Origin: Clostridiales bacterium | GTDB taxonomy: Bacteria > Bacillota > Clostridia > Caldicoprobacterales > UBA3941 | Length of the DNA stretch: 52,874 bases | Direction of reading: 5' to 3' | Assembly: GCA_012735575.1 (NCBI GenBank) | Contig: JAAYGY010000036.1 | Location: 1-52,874 of the forward strand | In this document: piece by piece, positions 28,071 through 37,026 of the stretch | Layout: each line of letters starts with the position of its first letter | Numbering within the stretch: the first letter of the stretch is position 1 | Translations under genes and position numbers: made by a program | The notes under the pieces: model-generated | What the model saw: the letters and a program-made list of their open reading frames with translations, nothing else | The model's database searches: none | What the model was told of the DNA's origin: nothing

Positions 28071-29582
28071 TTATAATGTAACTCCATCCTTAAATATAGC
28101 TATTTCTCGAAAGTCATTCTCCTCATTCTTAGCTAACACTCGACCAGAGATTACATCTAGAATATATTCAAAAAACTCCTTTGATACATCTTCCATAGTT
28201 TTATCTTGTAAAATTACCCCTGCATCAAAGTCAATCCAGTTTTTCTTGCTGTCAGCCAGCACACTATTGGTAGAAACCTTTACTGTAGGTACTGGCCCTC
28301 CCAAAGGAGTACCCCTTCCAGTAGTAAAGAGTATTAAATGAGCACCACTGGCCACCAGTGCGGTCACCGCAACAATATCATTTCCTGGGCCATAGAGAAG
28401 ATTGAGGCCATTTAAGGATACCGGATCCCCATAATCCAATACATCCACAACAGGGCTGGTTCCCCCCTTTTGAATACAGCCCAATGACTTTTCCTCTAAA
28501 GTTGAGATTCCTCCTTTCTTGTTGCCTGGAGAGGGATTCTCATATATAACCTGATCGTACCTTATAAAATACTCTTTGAAATTATTTATCATCTTGACGC
28601 ATTTTTGAAACACTTCTTCAGATACACAACGATTCATCAATATGGTCTCAGCGCCAAACATTTCAGGAACTTCTGTTAATATGGTTGTACCTCCTAAGGA
28701 GACTAAGGTATCTGAAAAAACTCCCAGCAAGGGATTTGCAGTAATACCTGAAAAACCGTCTGAACCACCGCATTTTAAGCCTACCTTAAGCTTTGATACC
28801 GGAACCTGCTGTCTGGAGAAGTTTTCTGCATAAGACACCAGCTCCTCAAGTATAGCCATACCCTCCTGATGCTCATCCTCTACATCCTGGGAATTTAAAA
28901 ACTTAACCCTATTTATATCTATAGGTCCTTGTTCTTTTAATACCTTTTTAAACTCTTCTATATTATTATTTTCACAGCCCAGTCCCAACACCAGCACACC
29001 TCCTGCATTGGGATGGTTGACCAGGCCGGCTAAGATTTTCTGAGTGTTTTTATGGTCCTCCCCTAACTGGGAGCATCCATAGGGATGGGAGAAAAAATGA
29101 ATTCCATCAATATTCCGTCCTTTAAAATGATGTCGTGCAGAATAGACCAGCCTTTCAGCTACTTTATTAACACAGCCTACAGTATTTACGATCCATATCT
29201 CATTTCGTATTCCCACATCTCCGTTAGGTCTTACGTACCCTTCAAAGGTGATTTGACAGGCAGAACTGGGATTAGTAGTAGTTTTATCCTCAGGCTCATA
29301 GGTATAATCCAGTATTCCCTCCAGGTTGGTAGCTATATTGTGCACATGTACCAAACTACCAGCCTTAATAGGTTGAGTGGCATGCCCTATTGGTGCTCCA
29401 TATTTTATGATGTTTTGTCCAGCAGCTACATCTTCTATGGCTATCTTATGCCCTACTCCTATATCCTCTGCTACCTCAATATGTACATTGTTAAAACTAA
29501 GGGGATTTCCCTTTTTTATAGGCACTAAGGCAACCGCAACATTATCCCTTTCATGGATCTTTAATACAGGACTTGCAGTCAT
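28071..29582 (-). CDS. uxaA: Altronate dehydratase
   Basis: A 503-residue full-length UxaA with an N-terminal SAF domain (about residues 1-90: KIHERDNVAVALVPIKKG) and a C-terminal catalytic domain (FFSHPYGCSQLGED, KCGGSDGFSGITANP). It dehydrates D-altronate to 2-keto-3-deoxygluconate using iron. Its ATG overlaps the uxaB stop by four bases (ATGA), so the two are translationally coupled. The product feeds the KDG kinase and KDPG aldolase encoded at 16726-18413. Confidence 0.93.
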   Translation of the reverse strand: MTASPVLKIHERDNVAVALVPIKKGNPLSFNNVHIEVAEDIGVGHKIAIEDVAAGQNIIKYGAPIGHATQPIKAGSLVHVHNIATNLEGILDYTYEPEDKTTTNPSSACQITFEGYVRPNGDVGIRNEIWIVNTVGCVNKVAERLVYSARHHFKGRNIDGIHFFSHPYGCSQLGEDHKNTQKILAGLVNHPNAGGVLVLGLGCENNNIEEFKKVLKEQGPIDINRVKFLNSQDVEDEHQEGMAILEELVSYAENFSRQQVPVSKLKVGLKCGGSDGFSGITANPLLGVFSDTLVSLGGTTILTEVPEMFGAETILMNRCVSEEVFQKCVKMINNFKEYFIRYDQVIYENPSPGNKKGGISTLEEKSLGCIQKGGTSPVVDVLDYGDPVSLNGLNLLYGPGNDIVAVTALVASGAHLILFTTGRGTPLGGPVPTVKVSTNSVLADSKKNWIDFDAGVILQDKTMEDVSKEFFEYILDVISGRVLAKNEENDFREIAIFKDGVTL

Positions 29583-31093
29583 ACTATCCCCCCTAATGCA
29601 GTGGCCATGCCACTTGTTAAAATCTCACTTAAGTAGCCTTTAACCTTTTGAGATAGGCCTGGTATCTGATTAAGGTCCATATCCCAAAATTCCTTTTTCC
29701 CTAAAACCTGTGTGCATAATAAGTCCAGATCAGCATTTTTCTCATAATTGGACCAAATCTCTTGGAAAAACTCCAGTACATCTTCATCATCCTGGACGCT
29801 ATAGGTTTCATCCTTTCGCTGTCCCAAAAGTGCGCCGTCTTTTAGCTGAGTTCCACGATAAAAGGCCAACAAAGATGCTAAGGAAAAGGTCAAAACCTGT
29901 GGCAGTTCTTTTTTAAGTTCCACGTATTCCATTAATGAAGGCAATACCCTAACCTTCCATTTAGAAACTGAATTTAAAGAGATGCTAAGTAACCTATGTT
30001 CTATAAAAGGATTTGCAAATCGTTCTAATACTGCTTCCGCAAACTCCATTTTCTCCTTATGTGGTAAATCTAAAACAGGAATAATTTCGTCATATATGCC
30101 TTTTTTCATGTAGGATAATATTACTTTATCTTCTATACATTGTCTTACTGTGTCTAAACCATAAAGATATGCCATCAGTGCTGTCATGGTATGGGCTCCG
30201 TTTAGTATCCGTACCTTTCTTGTACGGTAGGGAGTTAAATCATCAGTCCAAATGACATTTAATCCTGCCTTATGAAGGGGGAATTCCTCTGCCAGTTTCT
30301 TATCTCCCTCAATAACCCATAAATGGAAGATTTCCCCTGTATCCACCAGCCTATCCTCATAACCTGATTCTTTTGTTATATTTTGAATTTCATCTACAGG
30401 ATATCCGGTCACGATACGGTCCACCAGGGTATTTAAGAAGTGGTTGTGCGCTATAATCCACTGTCTGAATTCATCTTCCAATTGCCATTCATCTATAAGC
30501 CTAAGCACTATTCTCTTTAGATTGTCTCCATTTTTATCGATGAGCTCACAGGGAAGAATTATCATACCCTTTTGCGGGCAACCATTGAATGCTTTAAACC
30601 GCTCATAAAGAAATGCCGTCACCTTAGCGGGAAATGATGTTGGACACTTACTAGTAGGTTTATCCTCCTTTAGGTATGCAATTCCTGCCTCAGTGGTGTT
30701 GGAAACTATAAACCTTAGATCAGGCTGAGCTGCACACTCTAAAAATGCCTGCCATTCCTCATAGGGATTAATGGTCCTGCTGATAGAGGTAATAATCTGC
30801 CTTTTTTCTACTACCTGCCCTTTATTTATCCCTCTTAATAAGAGGGTGTATAGGCCATCCTGCTGGTTTAGGATATGGCAAAGCCCTTGGGGTATAGGTT
30901 GAACCACCACCACTTTGCCCATAAACAGACCTTGGCTGTTCATCTCATCTACCATCCAGTCCACAAAAGCTCTCAGGAAATTTCCTTCACCAAACTGAAT
31001 GATACGCTCAGGCATATCCTCCATACTACCTATCTTTATCCCTTGAAAAGTATCCAACCCTTCTTTTAACATCTGTCTGTTTAGTTGCTTCAC
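29579..31093 (-). CDS. uxaB: Tagaturonate reductase (altronate oxidoreductase)
   Basis: A 504-residue member of the mannitol dehydrogenase superfamily with UxaB features: IIQFGEGNFLRAFVDWM for the nucleotide end, SNTTEAGIAY and LNGAHTMTALMAYLYG in the catalytic part. It reduces D-tagaturonate to D-altronate with NADH. GTG is the probable start, with GGGGGATGAGGG upstream. The matching uronate isomerase UxaC is not in the window. Together with uxaA it defines the galacturonate branch of hexuronate breakdown. Confidence 0.9.
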   Translation of the reverse strand: MKQLNRQMLKEGLDTFQGIKIGSMEDMPERIIQFGEGNFLRAFVDWMVDEMNSQGLFMGKVVVVQPIPQGLCHILNQQDGLYTLLLRGINKGQVVEKRQIITSISRTINPYEEWQAFLECAAQPDLRFIVSNTTEAGIAYLKEDKPTSKCPTSFPAKVTAFLYERFKAFNGCPQKGMIILPCELIDKNGDNLKRIVLRLIDEWQLEDEFRQWIIAHNHFLNTLVDRIVTGYPVDEIQNITKESGYEDRLVDTGEIFHLWVIEGDKKLAEEFPLHKAGLNVIWTDDLTPYRTRKVRILNGAHTMTALMAYLYGLDTVRQCIEDKVILSYMKKGIYDEIIPVLDLPHKEKMEFAEAVLERFANPFIEHRLLSISLNSVSKWKVRVLPSLMEYVELKKELPQVLTFSLASLLAFYRGTQLKDGALLGQRKDETYSVQDDEDVLEFFQEIWSNYEKNADLDLLCTQVLGKKEFWDMDLNQIPGLSQKVKGYLSEILTSGMATALGGIV

Positions 31094-31127
31094 ACCCTCA
31101 TCCCCCTAAACTTTCCTTTATATATCT

Positions 31128-32417
31128 TCACACATCTTCGGTAAACTTGCTTTTGTCAGTCCACAATCCCAGGGCTGGATTGCTAATATAGAAGATCTCC
31201 TCACCATCTTCCAGTATATTAAATCCATCCTTTAGCTTACCAGGATCATATTTTTTCAAGGCCTCTTCAAGGTCCATGTATTTATAATTAACTCCCTCTA
31301 CCTCCTGCCTGGTTAAATGCCCAGGAGCATAGGTTATGGAGAACCTTCCATCCGAAGAACCGTGAATGAGATGGGCTGCCACTGATTGATTCTCTTGTAA
31401 ATCCTTATTCTCCTTAAACAGCTGGAGTACCTTCAACCTGCCAGCGTAGCCATATTTTCTGATAAGCCTGTCATTTTCCTTATCCTCACCAAATTGCCTC
31501 ACCCCTGGTGCTAATACAATTAGCTCACCATCATCTGCGATGGCCATCCGGGTTCTATATACAGCTTTATTGCCCAGCCAGGTGCTTTTAAACTCCTGTT
31601 CATCCAGATAGACCACAACTTTCTTTAAAGGCTTATCCACATATTCCAAATTCTTTTGCTGGCTAAGCTTTACCGCTTCTTCAAATAATGATCTGTCCCT
31701 TCCTACAAACAGTCCATGAATCTTAATTCCATCTTCACTATTTGTAGTAATGGTTAAAACATACATAAGGGGTATATCCTTTATAAAATGCTCCTCACAA
31801 TAGTCAAAAACCTTGCGTACAGGGGAATGATCCCTTCCCATAATCCTCTCCATTCCAAAGACTGCACCTAACATATGACTTTTATTTATAATGTCCATTC
31901 CCCCACAGCCTACAAATATATTCTTGCTGTAGTTGGCCATGCCTACTACCTCATGGGGGACCACCTGGCCAATAGATATAATTAGATCATAGCTTTTGTC
32001 AAGCAAAAGTCTATTTATCTCTACATCTATGGGCTCATCTATTAACCCTTCAGAAATCTTGCTGATATACTCTCCAGGAACCTGGCCAATTTTAACTACA
32101 TCCTCCCGCCAGTTGTGAACAATAAAGCGCTCTTTTGGAATATCCGGTCCGAAAAATATATCTATCTCCTCAGAAGTCATAGGCATATGAGTGCCTAGTG
32201 CAGGCATAATATCAACCTGACAGTAGTCTTTTAGTATATTATAGTATAGACTGGTAATGTCCCCAGCCCCGGAATGAGCCCTGGTTAAATCCGGTGGAAT
32301 TAGTAAAACCTTCTTTAATTCTTTGTCTTGGCCCTCTAAGGACCCTCTTAAAGTATCCTCAAGCTCTTTTTTGCCAATCCCCTGCCCATCCTTTGAAGTG
32401 ATGCTAAGTCTAACCAT
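31128..32417 (-). CDS. LarA-family nickel-dependent 2-hydroxyacid racemase/epimerase
   Basis: A 429-residue LarA (DUF2088) homologue. The candidate active-site residues all fit Lactobacillus plantarum LarA by spacing: His77 (GTHMPMT), His155 (VPHEVVG), Lys165 (SKNIFVG) and His181 (KSHMLG) against His108, His174, Lys184 and His200. The last three share a constant offset of 19. These residues serve catalysis and covalent attachment of the nickel-pincer cofactor. The family includes lactate and malate racemases and a D-gluconate 2-epimerase. Lying between gluconokinase and uxaB, this copy is probably a hexonate C2-epimerase rather than a lactate racemase. The cofactor genes larB, larC and larE are not in the window. 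Confidence 0.82.
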   Translation of the reverse strand: MVRLSITSKDGQGIGKKELEDTLRGSLEGQDKELKKVLLIPPDLTRAHSGAGDITSLYYNILKDYCQVDIMPALGTHMPMTSEEIDIFFGPDIPKERFIVHNWREDVVKIGQVPGEYISKISEGLIDEPIDVEINRLLLDKSYDLIISIGQVVPHEVVGMANYSKNIFVGCGGMDIINKSHMLGAVFGMERIMGRDHSPVRKVFDYCEEHFIKDIPLMYVLTITTNSEDGIKIHGLFVGRDRSLFEEAVKLSQQKNLEYVDKPLKKVVVYLDEQEFKSTWLGNKAVYRTRMAIADDGELIVLAPGVRQFGEDKENDRLIRKYGYAGRLKVLQLFKENKDLQENQSVAAHLIHGSSDGRFSITYAPGHLTRQEVEGVNYKYMDLEEALKKYDPGKLKDGFNILEDGEEIFYISNPALGLWTDKSKFTEDV

Positions 32418-32426
32418 TTTTTCACC

Positions 32427-33863
32427 TCAATCACAAGTTTTATTGTACCATTCCATATATTTTTGAAATCGCTCTCCATAAAATTTGGCCTTATCCCTAT
32501 TGGGAGTGATAACCTTTTTAGGTTTTTGCTGAAAATCCTGTAAAGAATTGATCTGTCCCAACACCTTAAGCACAATAGCTACTGCACCCATGATAGATGC
32601 ATGCTCCATATCAAAGGTGTATATTTCCTTTTGAAATATATCCGCCGCCATCTGCAGCCACCAGGGGGAATTTTCAATACCTCCAGAAATCCTAATCTCC
32701 TCGGGAACTCCTCCAACACTAGTGAGTATCTGGTAACACTGATAAAGATTAAATAGTACACCTTCCAAAATAGAGTAATAGAAATCTCCTAAATCATGAT
32801 GATCCCTAATTTCTTGAAAACCTCCAAGTCTAGCACCCCGCCAGCCTGGAGAGCGCTCCCCGTACATAAAGGGTAAGAATATTGGGGCATCCATTAGCCT
32901 GTCCTTGTCTATCATATTCTCCAGTTCATCATAACTATAGGCCCTGTTATTAAACCTATTTACAAACCAGTTTACACAGTTTCCCGCTCCCGATGTTGCA
33001 GCCCCTGCCAACCGCTTGCCTTCTGCTACATAATAGCACCAGGTTGATGGTGTTTGAGGAATTACAGGGTGGGAGGTGGCCATGCGGATTGCACCACTGG
33101 TGCCAACAGACATAGTCATTATGCCATCTCCCATAGCTCCAGCACCTATCTGGTTCATAGCCCCGTCTGCTCCGGTAATTACCACGGGTATCCCCCTCTT
33201 TACATTCAAAAAATCTGCTGCTTCATCCTTTAGGGGAGCACTAAACTCAGCCTCCCGAAGAGGAGCCAATTGATCTAAGGATAGCTTTGCAAACTCTAAG
33301 ATTTCATGGTCCCAATCCAGATTGTGGATATTCATAAAGCCAGTACCTGATGCCACGTTGTAGGATACCCCACGTTCTCCGGTCATACGCTGAAATATAT
33401 ATTCAGGTTGAGATGAAATAAGTACAGAATTCCTGTATATACCACCCTTTTCTTTAGCATGTATCCATTTCCATAGAGGGAAGGTGGTATGTACAGGACA
33501 CCCCGTTTTTCTATATATCTCATTTGTCAGATCCCTGTTTTTCTTATAGCTGTCCACAGTCTCTGCAGCCTGGTTATTGGCCCAGGTCAAGGTCCTGCCT
33601 ATGGGCTTTCCCCCTTTATCTATAAGCAGCAAACTATGCCAGGTACTTGAAAGCGCTATTGCATCAATATTGCCTTCAAAGGATTCCAGCAAGGACCTGC
33701 CACATTCCATCAACGCCCTATATACACCTTCTGGTTCTTGGGTTGTCACATTACTTATACCCTCGTCATAGGCTTGATCTTTAGCAGCCACTATACCTTG
33801 GCTGCTTGAGTATATTATAGCTTTGGCCGATGAGGTGCTAGCCTCCAATGCTAGAACATTCAT
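32427..33863 (-). CDS. gntK: Gluconokinase, FGGY family
   Basis: A 478-residue FGGY kinase starting MNVLALEASTSSAKAIIYSS, with the phosphate-binding N-terminal motif. ITGADGAMNQIGAGA, MSVGTSGAIRMA and ISGGIENSPWWLQM are the later FGGY blocks. Its match to FGGY gluconate kinases, together with the 6-phosphogluconate dehydrogenase 11 bases upstream, makes D-gluconate the likely substrate. The start at 33863 has AAGGAGG six bases upstream; an in-frame start nine codons earlier lacks this. Confidence 0.85.
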   Translation of the reverse strand: MNVLALEASTSSAKAIIYSSSQGIVAAKDQAYDEGISNVTTQEPEGVYRALMECGRSLLESFEGNIDAIALSSTWHSLLLIDKGGKPIGRTLTWANNQAAETVDSYKKNRDLTNEIYRKTGCPVHTTFPLWKWIHAKEKGGIYRNSVLISSQPEYIFQRMTGERGVSYNVASGTGFMNIHNLDWDHEILEFAKLSLDQLAPLREAEFSAPLKDEAADFLNVKRGIPVVITGADGAMNQIGAGAMGDGIMTMSVGTSGAIRMATSHPVIPQTPSTWCYYVAEGKRLAGAATSGAGNCVNWFVNRFNNRAYSYDELENMIDKDRLMDAPIFLPFMYGERSPGWRGARLGGFQEIRDHHDLGDFYYSILEGVLFNLYQCYQILTSVGGVPEEIRISGGIENSPWWLQMAADIFQKEIYTFDMEHASIMGAVAIVLKVLGQINSLQDFQQKPKKVITPNRDKAKFYGERFQKYMEWYNKTCD

Positions 33864-33874
33864 AGCCTTCCTCC

Positions 33875-35299
33875 TTATTTTTCCATCCAATTGGTATGAA
33901 AGCTTCCTTCCTTATCTATACGCCTATAGGTGTGAGCCCCAAAATAATCCCTTTGAGCCTGAACCATATTGGCAGACAACCTCTCCCTTCTATAACCGTC
34001 AAAATAAGCCAGAGCAGAACTAAAGGAGGATACAGGAATTCCATTTTGAACAGCTGTACTAATGACCCGCCTCCAACCGTCTTGTGCTCTTTCCAGAACT
34101 TCTTTAAAGTAGGGATCCAGCATCAGATTTTTTAGATCTGGATTTCTATCGTAGGCTTCTTTAATCTTATTTAAGAATTGAGCACGAATAATACATCCTT
34201 CTCTCCACAAGAGGGCAATGTCTCCCAAGTTTAGATCCCATTTGTAAAACTTGGATGCCTGATCTAACAGTTGGAATCCTTGAGCATAGGAACATATCTT
34301 AGATGCATACAAGGCATTGCCTATATCCCGTATAAACTGTTCCCTTTCTGAAGATGTGCCCTCAAATTTAGGCTCTGGTCCTTTTAGAATCTTGGAGGCT
34401 TCCACTCGCTCTTCTTTAATTGCTGACAAATATCTGGCGAAAACTGCATCAACTATTGTTGGAGCAACTACACCCAGCTCCAAGGCCTCCTGAGATGTCC
34501 ACTTGCCTGTTCCTTTACTACCTGCACTATCCAGTATAAGATCTATCAAGGGCAAACCTGTTTCCTCGTCTACTCTACCCAATATATCTGCTGTGATTTC
34601 AATCAGATATGAATTAAGTTCGCCTTCATTCCATTCTTTAAAGACCTGTTGCATTTCACTAGCTGACATGCCTAGTAACTCTTTCATTAAAAAGTAGGCT
34701 TCACTTATAAGCTGCATATCTCCATATTCGATACCGTTATGAGTCATCTTTACATAATGCCCTGCTCCATCAGGTCCTATATAGTCGCAGCAGGGGGTCT
34801 TGCCATCAACCTTTGCTGAAACATCAATAAGGATGTGCTTAACCTGCTCCCAGGCCTCTTTACTTCCACCGGGCATGATGCTGGGACCCCTAAGTGCCCC
34901 TTCTTCTCCTCCAGAAATTCCAGTACCTAAAAAGAGAATACCCTTCTCTTCCAGCTCCCTGGTTCTTCTAATGGTATCCTTGAAAAAGGAGTTTCCCCCG
35001 TCTATTATAATGTCTCCCTCATCTAATAGGGGCAATAGATTATTGATGATAATATCTACCGGATGACCAGCCTTTACCATAAGCATTATCTTTCTGGGTT
35101 TCTCCAAAGACTCTATTAACTCCTCCAGAGAATATGAGGCAACAATATTTTCCTTACCCCTGGCTGCTCCTTCCATAAACTTTTCTGTAACTTCCCTAGT
35201 TCGGTTATAAACAGATACCCTGTATCCTTTGCTTTCCATGTTAAGAACCAAATTCTGTCCCATAACCGCAAGACCTACTAAACCAATATCTGACTTCAT
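33875..35299 (-). CDS. gnd: 6-phosphogluconate dehydrogenase, decarboxylating
   Basis: A 474-residue enzyme with an N-terminal Rossmann motif (GLVGLAVMGQNLVLNM) and the 6PGDH signature with catalytic Lys in HYVKMTHNGIEYGD. The C-terminal ANMVQAQRDYFGAHTY is the substrate tail of the family. It oxidises 6-phosphogluconate to ribulose-5-phosphate, CO2 and NAD(P)H. It is first in the long leftward array with a promoter about 150 bases upstream. The start at 35299 is set by AAGGAGG nine bases before it; the upstream TTG would put the start before its own ribosome binding site. Confidence 0.94.
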   Translation of the reverse strand: MKSDIGLVGLAVMGQNLVLNMESKGYRVSVYNRTREVTEKFMEGAARGKENIVASYSLEELIESLEKPRKIMLMVKAGHPVDIIINNLLPLLDEGDIIIDGGNSFFKDTIRRTRELEEKGILFLGTGISGGEEGALRGPSIMPGGSKEAWEQVKHILIDVSAKVDGKTPCCDYIGPDGAGHYVKMTHNGIEYGDMQLISEAYFLMKELLGMSASEMQQVFKEWNEGELNSYLIEITADILGRVDEETGLPLIDLILDSAGSKGTGKWTSQEALELGVVAPTIVDAVFARYLSAIKEERVEASKILKGPEPKFEGTSSEREQFIRDIGNALYASKICSYAQGFQLLDQASKFYKWDLNLGDIALLWREGCIIRAQFLNKIKEAYDRNPDLKNLMLDPYFKEVLERAQDGWRRVISTAVQNGIPVSSFSSALAYFDGYRRERLSANMVQAQRDYFGAHTYRRIDKEGSFHTNWMEK

Positions 35300-35451
35300 T
35301 TGTTTTTCCTCCTTCAAAAGTATAGAAACCTAAATATCCTTGCCTTAGGTCTAGTATTGCCAGTTTTATATGTTACTTTTAATAATACACCTTTTTAATG
35401 TGCTCTAACCAGACTCCCGGCTATTAATATCTGTTTGTTTTATTACTTTAA

Positions 35452-35479
35452 ATTATAATACATCTGGTCTTTATTGCAA
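35452..35479 (-). promoter_or_regulatory. Promoter of the gnd-gntK-larA-uxaBA array
   Basis: Minus strand TTGCAA (35474-35479), 16-base spacer and TATAAT (35452-35457). The leader of about 150 bases to the gnd start is long. It contains an ACCTAA/TTAGGT inverted repeat but no recognised riboswitch. Confidence 0.6.
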
Positions 35480-35488
35480 ATTTATAAT

Positions 35489-35626
35489 TCAAAACTTAAT
35501 CAACTCCTCCGTATAAACAGGCAAATCTGTCATAATAGACATGTTTGCAGCAATACCAGTAAGTATGGCGATTTTAATTTTCCAAACACTTATGCCTATT
35601 ATATCGTAAAATTCATATGGTTTCAT
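35489..35626 (-). CDS. Possible 45-residue small protein
   Basis: An open frame starting MKPYEFYDIIGISVWKIKIA and ending in PVYTEELIKF. Composition is protein-like, with a hydrophobic middle of about 15 residues. No ribosome binding site better than ATTGA precedes the ATG, and I recognise no family. It lies upstream of the gnd promoter. It may be a real small ORF, a decayed gene remnant or chance. Confidence 0.25.
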   Translation of the reverse strand: MKPYEFYDIIGISVWKIKIAILTGIAANMSIMTDLPVYTEELIKF

Positions 35627-35838
35627 TTCAATTATTGATATATTCAACAATCAAACAGCATTTTTTCTACTTCTATAATCTATCTGGTTGTTCTGGTTGG
35701 GCTTTATATCACTATGTATATGAAGCATAAATTCCTTTATTAAAACATAATGGCTATTGACGCACAGACATCAATAGCCATTATGTTTATATATTAATAG
35801 CACATGGAGACAAAGTTGTATATAGTTTTATGTTAAGA
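35627..35838. other. Intergenic region holding repeat copy C
   Basis: Together with 35300-35626 this is the longest gene-poor gap (about 540 bases between gnd and the peroxiredoxin gene). It contains the gnd promoter, a doubtful small ORF and repeat copy C. No RNA gene was recognised. Confidence 0.5.
35686..35788. repeat. Dispersed palindromic repeat, copy C (perfect 18-bp hairpin)
   Basis: The arms AAACATAATGGCTATTGA (35743-35760) and TCAATAGCCATTATGTTT (35771-35788) are perfectly complementary around a 10-base loop. The flank GGTTGTTCTGGTT...TATATCACTATGTATA (35686-35720) aligns with the outer side of copy D. In the minus direction the hairpin is followed by TTTTA and lies 51 bases beyond the peroxiredoxin stop, so it could also act as its terminator. 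Confidence 0.75.
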
Positions 35839-36402
35839 TTACAGCTTTCCTACTAAATCCAGGCTGGGCTTTAAAGTTTCTGCCCCGGGACGCCATTTAG
35901 CAGGACATACTTGATCACCGTTAGCTGCTACAAACTGAGCAGCCTGGACCTTTCTCAACAGCTCAGCAGCTTCCCTGCCTATACTGTTATCATTAACTTC
36001 ATAGGCTACTATCTTTCCTTCAGGGTTGATTATAAAGCTGCCTCTTAATGCCATTCCTTCCTCTTCAATGTATACTTCAAAGTCTCTACAGAGTTTTCCT
36101 GTAGGATCAGCTAACATAGGGAACTTGATTCTTCTAATAGTTTCAGAAGCATCATGCCAGGCTTTGTGAACAAAATGACTGTCAGTTGATACAGAATAGA
36201 CTTCTGCTCCGTTCTTTTTAAACTCTTCATAATGATCAGCCAAATCTGCCAGTTCTGTAGGGCATACAAAAGTAAAATCAGCTGGATAAAATACAAAGAC
36301 AGACCATTTGCCCAGCAAGTCATCCTTGCTTACATCCCTAAACTCTCCATTGACATATGCCTTAACGGTGAAATCTGAAACTTCTTTTCCAATAAGTGCC
36401 AT
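35839..36402 (-). CDS. ahpC: Alkyl hydroperoxide reductase C / 2-Cys peroxiredoxin
   Basis: A 187-residue typical 2-Cys peroxiredoxin of the AhpC type. The peroxidatic Cys47 is in DFTFVCPTEL and the resolving Cys166 is in DQVCPAKW. It reduces hydrogen peroxide and organic peroxides; no AhpF is adjacent, so another disulfide reductase must recharge it. AAGGAGGAT precedes the ATG. It lies 63 bases after the perR stop and is probably read through from the perR promoter. The gap contains the palindrome CCGGTTAAACCGG, which could be an additional control element. Confidence 0.93.
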   Translation of the reverse strand: MALIGKEVSDFTVKAYVNGEFRDVSKDDLLGKWSVFVFYPADFTFVCPTELADLADHYEEFKKNGAEVYSVSTDSHFVHKAWHDASETIRRIKFPMLADPTGKLCRDFEVYIEEEGMALRGSFIINPEGKIVAYEVNDNSIGREAAELLRKVQAAQFVAANGDQVCPAKWRPGAETLKPSLDLVGKL

Positions 36403-36465
36403 AGATTATCCTCCTTAAGTACACAATTTTTATTTTTAACCGGTTTAACCGGCAAAGTTCATAGT

Positions 36466-36858
36466 TTACTGTTTTCTACACTGGGAACAAACACCCTGAA
36501 AAAGCATTGATCTATCCTCTATATGAACACCTGTGGACTCCTCCAGCAGTTTATCAATTTTCCCAAGTAAATCCTCTAGTTGGTGCCCTTCTGCATCAAA
36601 GACCTGCCCACATTCTGCACATAATACATGCAAATGTTCATGGATATTTATATCAAACCTGTCAGGAGCCTGTCCTGAAGGAATCCTTAATATTTCGCCA
36701 GCCTCGGCCATTATACCTAGGTTGCGATAAACTGTACCCAAACTAATATTTGGATAGCTTTCCCTCACATATTCATATACTTCTGTTGCAGTTGGATGAT
36801 CTAGCTCTTTTAAAGCATTCTCAATCATCATTTTCTGCGCACTGTATCGCTTATTCAT
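36466..36858 (-). CDS. perR: Fur-family peroxide/metal regulator, PerR-like
   Basis: A 130-residue Fur-family repressor: winged helix at residues 1-75 (TATEVYEYV, SLGTVYRNLGIM) and a dimerisation domain with the structural zinc cysteines CAECG and CSQC. The regulatory-metal His cluster is in NIHEHLHVLC. Adjacency to a peroxiredoxin gene and a promoter-overlapping operator favour PerR (peroxide sensing) over Fur or Zur. It would repress its own operon until iron-catalysed oxidation releases it. Confidence 0.85.
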   Translation of the reverse strand: MNKRYSAQKMMIENALKELDHPTATEVYEYVRESYPNISLGTVYRNLGIMAEAGEILRIPSGQAPDRFDINIHEHLHVLCAECGQVFDAEGHQLEDLLGKIDKLLEESTGVHIEDRSMLFQGVCSQCRKQ

Positions 36859-36874
36859 ATTAAGAACTCCTATC

Positions 36875-36895
36875 TAATAGTAATGGTTACTATTA
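36875..36895. promoter_or_regulatory. PerR/Fur-type operator at the perR promoter
   Basis: TAATAGTAA (36875-36883), TGG, TTACTATTA (36887-36895) is a perfect 9-bp inverted repeat. It touches the -10 box and covers the transcription start of perR, as expected for autorepression. Confidence 0.65.
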
Positions 36896-36922
36896 TTATA
36901 CTCAAACCCGCTTAAATGTCAA
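36895..36922 (-). promoter_or_regulatory. Promoter of perR-ahpC
   Basis: Minus strand TTGACA (36917-36922), 16-base spacer and TATAAT (36895-36900), an exact match to both consensus hexamers. Confidence 0.8.
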
Positions 36923-37026
36923 GACTTATTTTTTAGATGGACATCCTTTTTTTAAGCTATACACTTCCCACTACTAGGGTGTGTTAGGGACTTTCACCCA
37001 TTAGATTTACCCATGCTGGGCGCACA

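Noticed and set aside
36428-36460. AACCGGTTTAACCGG palindrome between perR and ahpC as a terminator
   Set aside because: The stem is only about four to six bases with almost no loop, and the usual perR-peroxiredoxin link makes read-through more likely.
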